From Nocardia sp. NBC_00416 (lineage in GTDB: Bacteria; Actinomycetota; Actinomycetes; Mycobacteriales; Mycobacteriaceae): a stretch of DNA of 64,000 bases. The stretch spans positions 4,156,501-4,220,500 of the forward strand of contig NZ_CP107932.1 of the NCBI RefSeq assembly GCF_036032445.1, read 5' to 3'. This document shows, in pieces, positions 25,920 to 34,448 of the stretch (the first letter of the stretch is position 1; every line of letters begins with the position of its first letter). The notes under the pieces were generated by a model. The model ran no database searches and was not told where the DNA came from. It worked only from the letters and a program-made list of their open reading frames with translations. The translations under genes and the position numbers were made by a program.

Positions 25920-26716
25920 TCGTCCTCCGTACCGACCTTCTCGATGGGCGCGACGCCCGGCTCGGACTCCTGGATGATCCGCACCACGTCCTCGACCTCG
26001 TCGGTGACGTGCAGTAGGTCGATATCGTCGGGCGAGATGCGGCCGTCGGCGGCCAGCGAATCACGGATCCACTCGACCAGCGGCGCCCAATAGCGGCTGC
26101 CGAACAGGATGATCGGAAACCGGGTGATCTTGCGGGTCTGCACCAGGGTGAGCGCCTCGAACAGTTCGTCGAGTGTTCCGAACCCCCCGGGCATGCACAC
26201 GAAAGCCTGCGAATACTTCACGAACATGGTCTTGCGTACGAAGAAGTAACGGAAATTGATGCCGAGATCGACCCAGTCGTTGAGGCTCTGCTCGAACGGC
26301 AACTCGATCCCGAGGCCGATCGAGTAGCCACCCGCCTCCGACGCTCCGCGATTGGCCGCCTCCATCACCCCGGGGCCACCACCGGTGATCACCGCGAAAC
26401 CGGCGGACGCCAGGGCCCCGCCCAGCTCCCGCGCGGTCCGGTATTCGGGATGTTCGGGGTCCGTACGCGCCGAACCGAACACGCTCACCGCCCGCGGAAC
26501 CTCGGCCAAGGCCCCGAAGCCCTCGACGAATTCGGCCTGGATACGCAGGACCCGCCACGGGTCGGTGTGCACCCAGTCGCTGTCCTCCCGCCGGTCCAGC
26601 AAATGCTGATCGGCAGTGCTACCCCGTGGGGTCCGTTCCCGGCGGAACATGATGGGCCCGCGGAACCGGGACCTGGGTTTGCCGGCCATCCCGGATTCGG
26701 CGGCGTCGGTTGACAT
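25913..26716 (-). CDS. LOG-family protein (large type, TIGR00730)
   Basis: 267 residues. After a charged 70-residue N-terminal extension comes a LOG domain: AVSVFGSARTDPEHPEY, ITGGGPGVMEAANRGASEAG and the signature CMPGGFGTLDELFEALTLVQ. The expected reaction is hydrolysis of the N-glycosidic bond of a nucleoside 5'-monophosphate; which one is unknown. It overlaps the smaller LOG gene downstream by 7 nt. TACACT ends 6 nt before the ATG (leaderless signature). In mycobacteria the same neighbourhood, between dapE and folP2, holds LOG-type genes. Confidence 0.9.
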   Translation of the reverse strand: MSTDAAESGMAGKPRSRFRGPIMFRRERTPRGSTADQHLLDRREDSDWVHTDPWRVLRIQAEFVEGFGALAEVPRAVSVFGSARTDPEHPEYRTARELGGALASAGFAVITGGGPGVMEAANRGASEAGGYSIGLGIELPFEQSLNDWVDLGINFRYFFVRKTMFVKYSQAFVCMPGGFGTLDELFEALTLVQTRKITRFPIILFGSRYWAPLVEWIRDSLAADGRISPDDIDLLHVTDEVEDVVRIIQESEPGVAPIEKVGTEDEW

Positions 26717-26750
26717 GGGCGCAGTGTATTTGGCGCGCTGGCGCGCGCGG

Positions 26751-26846
26751 GGGTCGAGGCCCCCTTGGTCCCGACGTTCAGCCCTCGAGACTCGAGGCTT
26801 CGCCTCATGCGCTTCGAGGGCTGCACGTCGGGACGGGCCTCAACCC
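26751..26846. repeat. Nested inverted repeat with the same architecture but different sequence
   Basis: Three concentric pairs of arms: GGGTCGAGGCCC (26751-26762) with GGGCCTCAACCC (26835-26846, one mismatch); GTCCCGACGT (26768-26777) with ACGTCGGGAC (26825-26834); and GCCCTCGA (26781-26788) with TCGAGGGC (26814-26821). The asymmetric small bulge on the left and none on the right mirrors copies A-C, yet the sequence is mostly different. It lies in the 388-nt gap between dapE and the large LOG gene; the rest of the gap (26847-27104) shows no convincing gene. Confidence 0.8.
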
Positions 26847-27104
26847 TTTGAGGTGTCTCGCTGAACTCGACGCCGGCGGTCACGTCGCACACCGAACTCA
26901 CGACCCACGACACACCAGTCCGCGCCGGCAAACCCCCGAACGTCTCCCCTCCACGAACCGCCGCACCACACTGCACCGAACCTTCCACAACCCGCCTGGC
27001 GCAACAATCCGCCGAGGCACCCCGCCACGGTCTCCCGTCCGCGAACGGCCGCACCCTTCCTGCACCGAGTCCAGCGAGGCCGACCCGACAAAGCAACCCG
27101 ACCC

Positions 27105-28199
27105 TCACCCTCCGGTGAGATACCCCCGCAGCATCTCCGTGACGGCTGTGATCTGAGCCAACGGCACATGTTCGTCGCGTTTGTGGGCGAGGTTCGGGTC
27201 GCCCGGGCCGAAGTTCACCGCCGGGATACCCCGGGCGGCGAACCGGGAGACGTCCGTCCAGCCGTATTTGGCCCGCACACCCGCCGAGCCGTGCGCCCGC
27301 ACCGTTTCGACGAGGCCGCGAGCCGCGGGCGCGGTGAGTCCGGGTAGTGCGCCCGACGCCGCGTCGGTGACCTCCAGCTCGAGTTCCAGTCCCGCGAAGA
27401 CTTCACGCACATGCTCGATCGCCTGATCCACGGAGCGGTCCGGAGCGAACCGGAAGTTCACCTCCACTTCGGCCGCGTCGGGGACGACATTGCCCGTGAC
27501 TCCGCCCGCGGCGCGGACTGCGGAGAGCCCCTCCCGATACCGGCAGCCGTCGATGTCGACCTCCCGGGCCCGATATTCCGACAGCCGCGTCAGTACCGGC
27601 GCCAGCCGGTGGATCGCGTTGTCACCGAGCCAGGACCGCGCCGAGTGCGCCCGCACCCCGGCGGTGCGCAACCGGACCCGCAGGGTGCCCTGACAGCCGG
27701 CCTCGATCCAGCCGCCGGAGGGTTCGCCGAGGATCGCCAGATCCCCGTCCAGCCATTCCGGGACTTCCCGTTCGATGGCGTTGAGGCCGTTGAATTCGGC
27801 GGAGATCTCCTCACAGTCGTAGAAGATCAGGGTCAGGTCGTGGACCGGTTCGGCGACAGTGGCGGCCAGGTGCAGGAACACCGCGTCACCCGACTTCATA
27901 TCGACCGATCCGCATCCGTAGAAGACCTCGGCGCCGTCCTCGGTGGTGAAGCGGCCCGGGACGTTGTCCGCGATCGGCACGGTATCGAGATGCCCGGCCA
28001 GCACGACCCGGGTCGGCAATCCCCGGTTCGTGCGCGCGAGCACCACATTGCCGCGGCGCAATACTTCGAAACCGCTGGTCTGGGCGCGTAGCGCGCTCTC
28101 CACTGCCGTGGTGATCGCGGCCTCGTCCCGGGAAACGCTCGGGATGTCGACGAGCGCGGCGGTGAGTGCGATGGGGTCGGCGTGCAGGTCGAGGTTCAC
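27105..28199 (-). CDS. dapE: Succinyl-diaminopimelate desuccinylase
   Basis: 364 residues, M20 metallopeptidase family. It removes succinate from N-succinyl-LL-diaminopimelate in lysine and peptidoglycan synthesis. Metal-ligand motifs are visible: LAGHLDTVP, GCGSVDMKSGDAV, the catalytic glutamates in YDCEEIS, AILGEPSGG and the final AHKRDEHVP. The dimerisation domain is present in the middle (GTLRVRLRTAGVRAHSARSW). The GTG at 28199 is chosen; TACGCT lies 8 nt upstream. Divergent from dapD, so the two pathway genes share a 61-nt promoter region. Confidence 0.95.
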   Translation of the reverse strand: MNLDLHADPIALTAALVDIPSVSRDEAAITTAVESALRAQTSGFEVLRRGNVVLARTNRGLPTRVVLAGHLDTVPIADNVPGRFTTEDGAEVFYGCGSVDMKSGDAVFLHLAATVAEPVHDLTLIFYDCEEISAEFNGLNAIEREVPEWLDGDLAILGEPSGGWIEAGCQGTLRVRLRTAGVRAHSARSWLGDNAIHRLAPVLTRLSEYRAREVDIDGCRYREGLSAVRAAGGVTGNVVPDAAEVEVNFRFAPDRSVDQAIEHVREVFAGLELELEVTDAASGALPGLTAPAARGLVETVRAHGSAGVRAKYGWTDVSRFAARGIPAVNFGPGDPNLAHKRDEHVPLAQITAVTEMLRGYLTGG

Positions 28200-28207
28200 G
28201 GGATACG

Positions 28208-28252
28208 AGCGTAGAGGGGCCACACCACTCGGGGGCCGTTGGTGGGTAGGCT
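28208..28252. promoter_or_regulatory. Divergent dapE/dapD -10 elements
   Basis: TACGCT on the minus strand (28213-28208) ends 8 nt before the dapE GTG; TAGGCT on the plus strand (28247-28252) ends 8 nt before the dapD GTG. Both match TANNNT and neither gene has a Shine-Dalgarno site, suggesting back-to-back leaderless promoters. Confidence 0.45.
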
Positions 28253-28260
28253 TTCGTGTC

Positions 28261-29208
28261 GTGAGCACTCAGGGAGCAACCGCCATCGGCATCGCCAACG
28301 TGACCGCGGACGGAACCGTGCTGGATACCTGGTTTCCCAGCCCCGAACTGGGGCAGTTCGGCGAAACCGGCACCGAACGCCTCGCTGCGGCGCCCGCCGA
28401 ACTCGCCGAACTCGTGGGCTCGGACGCCGCCCGCGGTGTCGAGGTGGTCGCGGTGCGCACCACCATCGCCGACCTGTCCGCGGCCCCCGTGGACGCTCAC
28501 GACGTCTATCTGCGGTTGCACCTGCTGTCCCACCGGCTGGTCCGCCCGCACGAGGTGAGCTTGGAAGGCCAGTTCGCCCTGCTCAGCAATGTCGTGTGGA
28601 CCAACCACGGCCCGGCCGCGGTGGAGGGCTTCGAGTCCACCCGCGCCAAACTGCGCGCCCGCGGCCCCGTCACGGTGTACAGCATCGACAAATTCCCGCG
28701 CATGGTCGACTACGTGGTGCCCGCCGGCGTCCGGATCGGCGACGCCGATCGGGTGCGCCTCGGCGCGCACCTCGCCGCCGGGACCACCGTCATGCACGAG
28801 GGCTTCGTGAACTTCAACGCCGGCACCCTGGGCACCTCCATGGTCGAAGGCCGGATCTCCGCCGGCGTCGTGGTCGGCGACGGCTCCGATATCGGCGGCG
28901 GCTCCTCGACGATGGGCACCTTGTCCGGCGGCGGCACCACGATCATCTCGATCGGCGAGCGGTCCCTGTTGGGCGCGAACGCGGGCCTGGGCATCCCACT
29001 CGGCGACGACTGCGTCCTCGAGGCAGGCCTCTACCTGACCGCCGGCACGAAGGTCACCACCCCCGACGGCACCGTGGTCAAGGCGGCCGATCTGAGCGGC
29101 CGGAACAACCTGCTGTTCCGACGGAATTCGCAAACCGGAACGGTCGAGGTGGTCTCGCGCGCGGGCACCGGCATCGAACTCAACGAGGCGCTGCACGCCC
29201 ACAACTGA
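28261..29208 (+). CDS. dapD: Tetrahydrodipicolinate N-succinyltransferase
   Basis: 315 residues, the actinobacterial DapD type. It transfers succinyl from succinyl-CoA to tetrahydrodipicolinate, the step that produces the substrate chain for DapC and DapE, both encoded in this window. Seen: a left-handed beta-helix core with AAGTTVMHEGFVNFNAGTLG, TSMVEGRISAGVVVGDGSD containing the conserved active-site glutamate, and IGGGSSTMGTLSGGG. The GTG at 28261 gives the normal length; longer upstream readings overlap divergent dapE. Repeat copy B follows the stop. Confidence 0.95.
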   Translation: MSTQGATAIGIANVTADGTVLDTWFPSPELGQFGETGTERLAAAPAELAELVGSDAARGVEVVAVRTTIADLSAAPVDAHDVYLRLHLLSHRLVRPHEVSLEGQFALLSNVVWTNHGPAAVEGFESTRAKLRARGPVTVYSIDKFPRMVDYVVPAGVRIGDADRVRLGAHLAAGTTVMHEGFVNFNAGTLGTSMVEGRISAGVVVGDGSDIGGGSSTMGTLSGGGTTIISIGERSLLGANAGLGIPLGDDCVLEAGLYLTAGTKVTTPDGTVVKAADLSGRNNLLFRRNSQTGTVEVVSRAGTGIELNEALHAHN

Positions 29209-29224
29209 TACATGGCACCCCTGT

Positions 29225-29346
29225 GTTTATTGCCCCGCCTTCGGCGGGGCGGGGTCGGGGCAATTGTCAACCCCGGTTCTTCACTCCTGCGCTCAGTCGC
29301 TGCGCTCCTTCGCTCCGTCGCTCCAGAACCGGGGCGGGCCCCGACC
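29225..29346 (+). repeat. Intergenic nested inverted repeat, copy B
   Basis: Begins 16 nt after the dapD stop. It has the TGTTTATTGCCCCGCC opening, the CCCCGCC/GGCGGGG mini-hairpin, outer arms GGTCGGGGC (29253-29261) and GCCCCGACC (29338-29346), inner arms CCCCGGTTCT (29271-29280) and AGAACCGGGG (29325-29334), and a 44-nt CGCT-rich loop. This copy lacks the extra partial unit found in A and C. It could act as a transcription terminator for dapD. Confidence 0.85.
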
Positions 29347-29773
29347 ATAAAGGCCGGGTATCTGGACCGGGTGACATCGCTGCGGCGCGGGGTGTGAAAA
29401 CCGGCGCGAACCCACGGCGATGTCAGTCCTTAATGGTCGCGAACTCCGACAAGGAGCTCGCGCTCGCAAACTCGGGGCGAGGTCTACCGCACACGCTCCG
29501 TCTCAACGGCCCGGTGCCCGGAAGAGTCGGCTCGAGATGCGGAACATCCGCACTGCGAAAGTAGAACGTAGGCGATTGACGAGTCCTCGTGCCGCTGGAA
29601 GCGGAGCGTGGTCCGGCGAGGTGCCGACCAGGCGCAGGTGGCGCCGATCCCAACCTCCGTCGGCCCGCGACCGCTGATGCCGACCACCCAGCGGAAGCCC
29701 GGGGCGCTGGTCGTACTCCTCGCGAACCCGGCGACTTCCAGGGCTCGCGGATGGCCGGGCCGGAGCAGATGGA
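29347..29773. other. Gene-free interval after repeat copy B
   Basis: No convincing gene on either strand. TGACATCG at 29369-29376 is repeated in inverted form as CGATGTCA at 29419-29426, a loose stem with a 42-nt loop. A minus-strand frame continues here from behind the F420-type oxidoreductase gene, but its translation matches nothing known to me and lacks consistent codon bias; it may be decayed sequence. Confidence 0.35.
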
Positions 29774-30181
29774 TCAGGAGGCTGCCGACGCGGCCGTACC
29801 GGCGGTGACGCCGTCGATGCCGAAGGAGATCACCCGGTCGGGATGGATGCGGATGAGTTCGCTCTCCCCGGGGCCGATGTAGGTGACGGTGTCGGTGAGC
29901 GCCTCCGCGGTGCCGCGGATCTCCAGGCAGCGCACCCGCCACGGCTGGGCCGAGGCGATATCGTCGACCACGAACGCCACCCGGTCGTTCCCGGCCAGGT
30001 TCCGGAACTTGCGGGACCGGCCCATATTCCAGCCCGCGATATCGATGGTGCCCAGATCCGGGTTGTAGCGGAAGCCGACCGGATTGTTCTGCGGCGCACC
30101 GTCGGGCGCGACCGTGGCCAGTCGACCGAGCTGCTGTCCGGCGAGATAGTCGATCTGGTCCTGGGTGAGCGTCGTGTTCAT
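29774..30181 (-). CDS. PPOX-class F420-dependent oxidoreductase
   Basis: 135 residues, split-barrel flavin/F420-binding fold. The pattern GRLATVAPDGAPQNNPVGFR with WNMGRSRKFRNLAGNDRVAF and LEIRGTAEAL is typical of the actinobacterial pyridoxamine-phosphate-oxidase-like family that uses deazaflavin F420. The F420 synthase gene fbiC is at 38768-41347. Substrate unknown. It lies 51 nt downstream of the acyl-CoA ligase gene on the same strand and may be co-transcribed with it. Confidence 0.85.
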   Translation of the reverse strand: MNTTLTQDQIDYLAGQQLGRLATVAPDGAPQNNPVGFRYNPDLGTIDIAGWNMGRSRKFRNLAGNDRVAFVVDDIASAQPWRVRCLEIRGTAEALTDTVTYIGPGESELIRIHPDRVISFGIDGVTAGTAASAAS

Positions 30182-30232
30182 GATCCGACGGTAAAACCTC
30201 GACCTGAGTGGAGGTCAATAGTCGCCGCCCCG

Positions 30233-31651
30233 CTAACTCAGTTGCTTCTTCTGCACCTTGCCCATGGCGTTGCGCGGGAGCGCCTCGACGAAGCGGATCT
30301 CCCGGGGTCGTTTGTGAATCGAGAGTTGTTCGGCCACATGGTCGATCAATGCCTGCTCGTCCGGTGCCGCGCCGCGCGGGACCACGAACGCGACGATCCG
30401 CTGGCCCAGGTCCGCGTCGGCCAGGCCCACGACCGCCACCTCCGCGACCGCGGCATGACCCAGCAGACAGGTTTCCACCTCCCCCGCGCCGATTCGGTAT
30501 CCGCCGGATTTGATGAGGTCCACCGATTCGCGTCCGACGATCCGATGGAAGCCCTCGGCGTCGATGGCCGCCACGTCTCCGGTGCGGAACCAGCCGTCCT
30601 CGGTCCAGCAGTCCGCGGTAGCCTCCGGCCTGCCGAAATAGCCGTCGAACAGCATGGGCCCGCGAACCTGGAGGCCCCCGATACTCGAACCGTCGTGCGG
30701 CACCGGCCGTCCCGTCTCGTCCCGCAGCCGGGTCTGCACGCCCCGCACCGGCACACCCACACAGCCGGCGCGCCGCGCACCGTCCGCCCGAGCCGACAGG
30801 GTGATCATGGTTTCGCTCATCCCGTATCGCTCTACCGGGGCCTGGCCGGTGAGTTCGGCGAGCCGCTCGAACACCGGGGCCGGCAGCGGAGCGCTGCCGG
30901 AGATCAGCAGCCGGGCCGTGCTCAGTTCTTTCGCCGCGACGGGGTCGTCGGCGATCCGGGTCCACACGGTAGGCACTCCGAAGTACATCGTGCCCGCGGC
31001 CGCGGCGTAGTTCGCCGGTGTCGGCTTCCCGGTGTGCACGAGTGGGCCGCCGACCCGCAACGGCCCGAGCAGCCCCAGGATCAAGCCGTGGACGTGGAAC
31101 AGCGGCAAGCCGTGTACCAGCACATCGGCCGCAGTCCAGGCCCACGCTTCGGCGAGGGCGTCCAGACCGGCGGCGATCGCGCGGCGGCTCAGCACCACGC
31201 CTTTGGGCGCCCCGGTGGTACCGGAGGTGTAGAGCACGAATGCCGGTGCAGCAGGGTCGGGTTCGGGGTAGGAGTGCCAGGACCGGGCATGTTTGCGGAC
31301 CGGCACCACCGGGAGTCCGGTTCCGTCGGGCGCTTCGCCCAGCCAGGCCTGGGCACCGGAATCGGTGAGAATGTGCTCCAGTTCCGCCGGGCCGGAATCG
31401 GGCGGTACCGGCACCACGGTCACACCGGCGATCAGGCAGCCGACGACGGCGAGAACCGTCGGCACCGTCGGCCGGGCCAGCACCGCGACCCGCTCCGCAC
31501 GGGCGACACGTTCGGCCACGGAGGTGGCGGCGCCGAGCAGATCACTGCGGGACAGCGTCACACCGTCGATGGTCACGGCGTCCGGGATATCCGCCCCCGC
31601 GGCGACGGCGAGGGGGTCGAGGGAGCTGAGCAGGCGGGTGCCATGGGACAT
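30233..31651 (-). CDS. fadD36: Acyl-CoA synthetase, FadD36-like
   Basis: 472 residues, an ANL-superfamily adenylating enzyme. Seen: YTSGTTGAPKGVVLSRRA (AMP/P-loop motif), FGVPTVWTRIADDP, ERYGMSETMITLSARADGAR, GWFRTGDVAAIDAEG and the C-terminal lysine in NAMGKVQKK. Length and the short N-terminus match mycobacterial FadD36 and malonyl-CoA-synthetase-like proteins rather than long-chain ligases; the substrate is not known. TAGTTT ends 6 nt before the ATG (leaderless signature). Confidence 0.85.
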   Translation of the reverse strand: MSHGTRLLSSLDPLAVAAGADIPDAVTIDGVTLSRSDLLGAATSVAERVARAERVAVLARPTVPTVLAVVGCLIAGVTVVPVPPDSGPAELEHILTDSGAQAWLGEAPDGTGLPVVPVRKHARSWHSYPEPDPAAPAFVLYTSGTTGAPKGVVLSRRAIAAGLDALAEAWAWTAADVLVHGLPLFHVHGLILGLLGPLRVGGPLVHTGKPTPANYAAAAGTMYFGVPTVWTRIADDPVAAKELSTARLLISGSAPLPAPVFERLAELTGQAPVERYGMSETMITLSARADGARRAGCVGVPVRGVQTRLRDETGRPVPHDGSSIGGLQVRGPMLFDGYFGRPEATADCWTEDGWFRTGDVAAIDAEGFHRIVGRESVDLIKSGGYRIGAGEVETCLLGHAAVAEVAVVGLADADLGQRIVAFVVPRGAAPDEQALIDHVAEQLSIHKRPREIRFVEALPRNAMGKVQKKQLS

Positions 31652-31841
31652 GTACCCAAACTACTGCCCCGGCCCCGGGCGCATACCGGCCACCTGCTCG
31701 TACTATTCCCGAAATCCGCCCGCAGGCATCGCACGCGTTTCTCATCGCAATTCGATAATCGGCCACAGCGCTTGACACATATAAGCTTCGGCGCGAAGGT
31801 GTTCCGACAGCCCCAGTCGATAATTCGAAACGGTAGCCTTT

Positions 31842-32723
31842 ATGACCAGCGCCGCTCCCGAAGAGCCGCACCTGCCCGATTCCGCAGATCAGCCGGTACA
31901 TTCCGCGGATATAGAAGATGAATTCGATTTCCGCCCCTATATCGATGGCGCGGCCGTACTCGGCGCCGCCGCCAACGTCATAATGCAGCTCGCCGTCCCC
32001 GGCGTGGGATACGGCGTTCTGGAAAGCCCGGTCGACAGCGGAAAACTCACCCTGCATCCGGTGAAACGCACGCGCACCACACTCACGTATCTCGCGGTCG
32101 CCCTCCTCGGCACTACCGATGAGCGGACGGCGTACCGGAAAGCGGTGGATACCTCCCATCGCCGAGTGCGCTCGACCGCGCAGAGCCCGGTGCGCTACAA
32201 CGCCTTCGACCGAGATCTGCAATTGTGGGTCGCCGCCTGCCTGTATTGGGGCGCCCGCGATATCCGGGAGCGGATGCGCGGACGACCCGAACCCGGGCTC
32301 GAGGAGACGATCTACCGCCATTCGGCCCGCTTGGGCACCACCCTGCAGGTACCGCCGGATGCGTGGCCGGCCGATCAGGAGGCCTTCGACCGCTACTGGT
32401 CCGAGAACCTGGCCCGGACCCGGATCGATCCGCCGGTCCGCGCGATGCTGGACGAGATCGTCGATCTGAAGATGTTCCCCCGCCCGGTCCAGTTCCTCGG
32501 CGGCCGGTTCAACCGGTGGGTGACCGCCGGACTGTTGCCCGCACATCTGCGCACCGAGATGGGCATGACGTGGTCGGCGCGCGACGAACGCCGGTTCGGT
32601 CGCTCGCTCCGGACCCTCGGTCGCGTGTCGGCGGCACTGCCGGTGCCACTGCGGAGTTTCCCGATCAACGCCTACCTGCTCGATTTCCGGATACGCCGCC
32701 GATTCGGTCTGAAACTCGTCTGA
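31842..32723 (+). CDS. DUF2236 / MpaB-type oxygenase, paralogue 1
   Basis: 293 residues. It belongs to the DUF2236 family, which includes latex-clearing protein and fungal MpaB-type oxygenases that use b-type haem. Conserved blocks shared with paralogue 2 at 33534: NVIMQLAVPGVGYGVLESPV, SPVRYNAFDRDLQLWVAACL, HSARLGTTLQVPPDAWP, EIVDLKMFPRPVQFL and FPINAYLLDFRIRRR. Histidines near residues 107 and 157 are candidate haem ligands. The 190 nt upstream are unusually AT-rich and hold no gene. Substrate unknown. Confidence 0.82.
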   Translation: MTSAAPEEPHLPDSADQPVHSADIEDEFDFRPYIDGAAVLGAAANVIMQLAVPGVGYGVLESPVDSGKLTLHPVKRTRTTLTYLAVALLGTTDERTAYRKAVDTSHRRVRSTAQSPVRYNAFDRDLQLWVAACLYWGARDIRERMRGRPEPGLEETIYRHSARLGTTLQVPPDAWPADQEAFDRYWSENLARTRIDPPVRAMLDEIVDLKMFPRPVQFLGGRFNRWVTAGLLPAHLRTEMGMTWSARDERRFGRSLRTLGRVSAALPVPLRSFPINAYLLDFRIRRRFGLKLV

Positions 32724-32760
32724 TTCGAAATTGCGAATCCGAAACAGCACAATTCCTATT

Positions 32761-33405
32761 TCAGGAATCGGCGACCTGACTCGGCACCCGGAACGAGACG
32801 ACCACGTGGTCGCGCGCGTATTTGCGAACCGCGATATCGTCCTCCAGCGGTATCACCGTCTGCGGTGTCAGCGCCAGCGACAGGGCGTTGCGGGCGATCA
32901 TCTCGGCCAGCGGAAGCGGATCATACTGCGGCAGTTTGCCCTCACCCTGGAGGCGGGTGATGAATTCGGCGACGTAATCGCGGCCCAATTCGATCACCGG
33001 GGCGCCCTTGGTAGTGAGGTAGGGCAGGACGATTTCGGGTTCGGTGTTCAGCAACCGGTCCAACAGCTCGTTACCGCGCAGACCAGCGAGGAAGGCGACA
33101 TAGAGCTCCACGATCTGATCCTCGGCACCCGCGTCACGATCGATCTGCCGTTGCACCGCGGCATCGACACCCTCGATGAATTCACGCGTCTGTGCCAGAC
33201 CGACCGCCTGGATCAAGTCCGATTTACTCGAGAACCGGCGGTACAGTGTGGCCAAGGACAGGCCGCCACGCCGGGCGACCTCGACCATGCTCGTGCGCTT
33301 GATCCCGAAATCGAGAAACGCCTGCAATGCCGCGGCCAGCACGGATTGATCTTGATCTCGGCGCGGTGATCGCACCAGAGGCAACAATTGAGCCAGCGCA
33401 CCCAT
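32761..33405 (-). CDS. TetR-family regulator beside the DUF2236 genes
   Basis: 214 residues. TetR helix-turn-helix near the N-terminus: ALQAFLDFGIKRTSMVEVAR, then RGGLSLATLYRRFSSKSDLI. The ATG at 33405 follows GGAAGG by 8 nt; an in-frame ATG at 33441 has no site. The gene is divergent from DUF2236 paralogue 2, with a 29-bp palindrome (33489-33517) between them, and convergent with paralogue 1. It probably represses paralogue 2 and perhaps itself, responding to an unknown ligand. Confidence 0.87.
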   Translation of the reverse strand: MGALAQLLPLVRSPRRDQDQSVLAAALQAFLDFGIKRTSMVEVARRGGLSLATLYRRFSSKSDLIQAVGLAQTREFIEGVDAAVQRQIDRDAGAEDQIVELYVAFLAGLRGNELLDRLLNTEPEIVLPYLTTKGAPVIELGRDYVAEFITRLQGEGKLPQYDPLPLAEMIARNALSLALTPQTVIPLEDDIAVRKYARDHVVVSFRVPSQVADS

Positions 33406-33488
33406 CTCGGCACCTTCCCGCGCTCGGCGATGCAATGACATGGTAAGCATCGCACAGTTGCGGGAGCGGTTGACGCGACATCGAGAGA

Positions 33489-33517
33489 ATGAGATGGTTA
33501 TCATATAATCTTCTCAT
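33489..33517. promoter_or_regulatory. 29-bp palindrome containing a TATAAT box, probable TetR operator
   Basis: Arms ATGAGA (33489-33494) and TCTCAT (33512-33517) are perfectly inverted, and the next seven positions inward match at five, giving the half-site ATGAGAwGrTTAT. The right half contains TATAAT (33504-33509), a consensus -10 for the plus-strand oxygenase gene, so protein bound here would block polymerase. The AT-rich site stands out in its surroundings. Binding by the neighbouring TetR protein is inferred. Confidence 0.6.
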
Positions 33518-33533
33518 AGGAAAGAGGTCACCG

Positions 33534-34406
33534 ATGACCGCTCCCTGGCCCGCATCGATGAGCGAACCCGAGCCCGAACCCCAGCGGCTGTACGCACCCG
33601 ACTTCGATGTGAACGACCACATCGTCGGAGTCACCGCCTTCCTCGGCGGCACCGCGAACGTCATCATGCAGCTGGGTCTGCGGCCGGTCGCCTACGGCGT
33701 GATGGAGAGCGACGTCAAAAGCGGCAATGTCATGGTGCATCCGTTCAAACGGCTGCGCACCACCCTGACCTACCTCGCCGTCGCCATGCTCGGCAACGAA
33801 GAAGAACGCAACGCCTACCGACTAGCGGTCAACACCTCGCACCGCCACATCCGCACCAAACCCACCAGCCCTGTCAAGTACAACGCCTTCGACCCGAAAC
33901 TCCAGCTCTGGGTCGCGGCCTGCCTGTATTTCGGTTTCGTCGACCTCCTGGAGAAGGTCCGGGGCCCGATGGACGAGGCGACCGCCGACACCTTCTACGC
34001 CCACAGCATCCGGCTCGGCACCACCCTCCAGGTGCGACCGGAGATGTGGCCGCCCAACCGGGCCGCGTTCTGGCAGTTCTGGGAAGACAACCTCGACGAC
34101 CTGGAAATCGACGACACCACCCGCGCCTACTTCAACGACCTCATCGACCTGAAGATGCTGCCGCGCCCGGTCCAGTGGGTATCGGCGAAATTCCACCGAT
34201 TCGTGGTCACCGGCTGTCTGCCCCCGCAGATCCGCACGAAGATGCACCTGAACTGGACCGAAGGCAATCAGCGGTGGTTCGACCGCACCATGAAGGTCAT
34301 CGGCTTCAGCCTCGTGTTTCAGCCCAGGACCCTGCGCCAGTTCCCGATGAACTACTACCTGTGGGATATGCGCCGCCGTATGCGCAAAGGCAAACCCCTG
34401 GTCTGA
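33534..34406 (+). CDS. DUF2236 / MpaB-type oxygenase, paralogue 2
   Basis: 290 residues, clearly homologous to paralogue 1 along its whole length: NVIMQLGLRPVAYGVMES, SPVKYNAFDPKLQLWVAACL, HSIRLGTTLQVRPEMWP, DLIDLKMLPRPVQWV and FPMNYYLWDMRRRMRKGKPLV. The ATG at 33534 has AAGAGG upstream; an earlier in-frame start inside the palindrome was rejected. It is divergent from the TetR gene. An oxidative function with b-type haem is suggested by family; the substrate is unknown. Confidence 0.84.
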   Translation: MTAPWPASMSEPEPEPQRLYAPDFDVNDHIVGVTAFLGGTANVIMQLGLRPVAYGVMESDVKSGNVMVHPFKRLRTTLTYLAVAMLGNEEERNAYRLAVNTSHRHIRTKPTSPVKYNAFDPKLQLWVAACLYFGFVDLLEKVRGPMDEATADTFYAHSIRLGTTLQVRPEMWPPNRAAFWQFWEDNLDDLEIDDTTRAYFNDLIDLKMLPRPVQWVSAKFHRFVVTGCLPPQIRTKMHLNWTEGNQRWFDRTMKVIGFSLVFQPRTLRQFPMNYYLWDMRRRMRKGKPLV

Positions 34407-34448
34407 GGTGCAGTTGGGGGTGAGCCGGTTCGCAACGTGCGAATGTCG

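Noticed and set aside
29484..31145. A 553-codon minus-strand frame through the fadD36 and PPOX genes into the following gap
   Set aside because: Most of it is an alternative frame of two real genes. Only the last ~95 codons are outside them, and these show no recognisable domain or steady codon bias.
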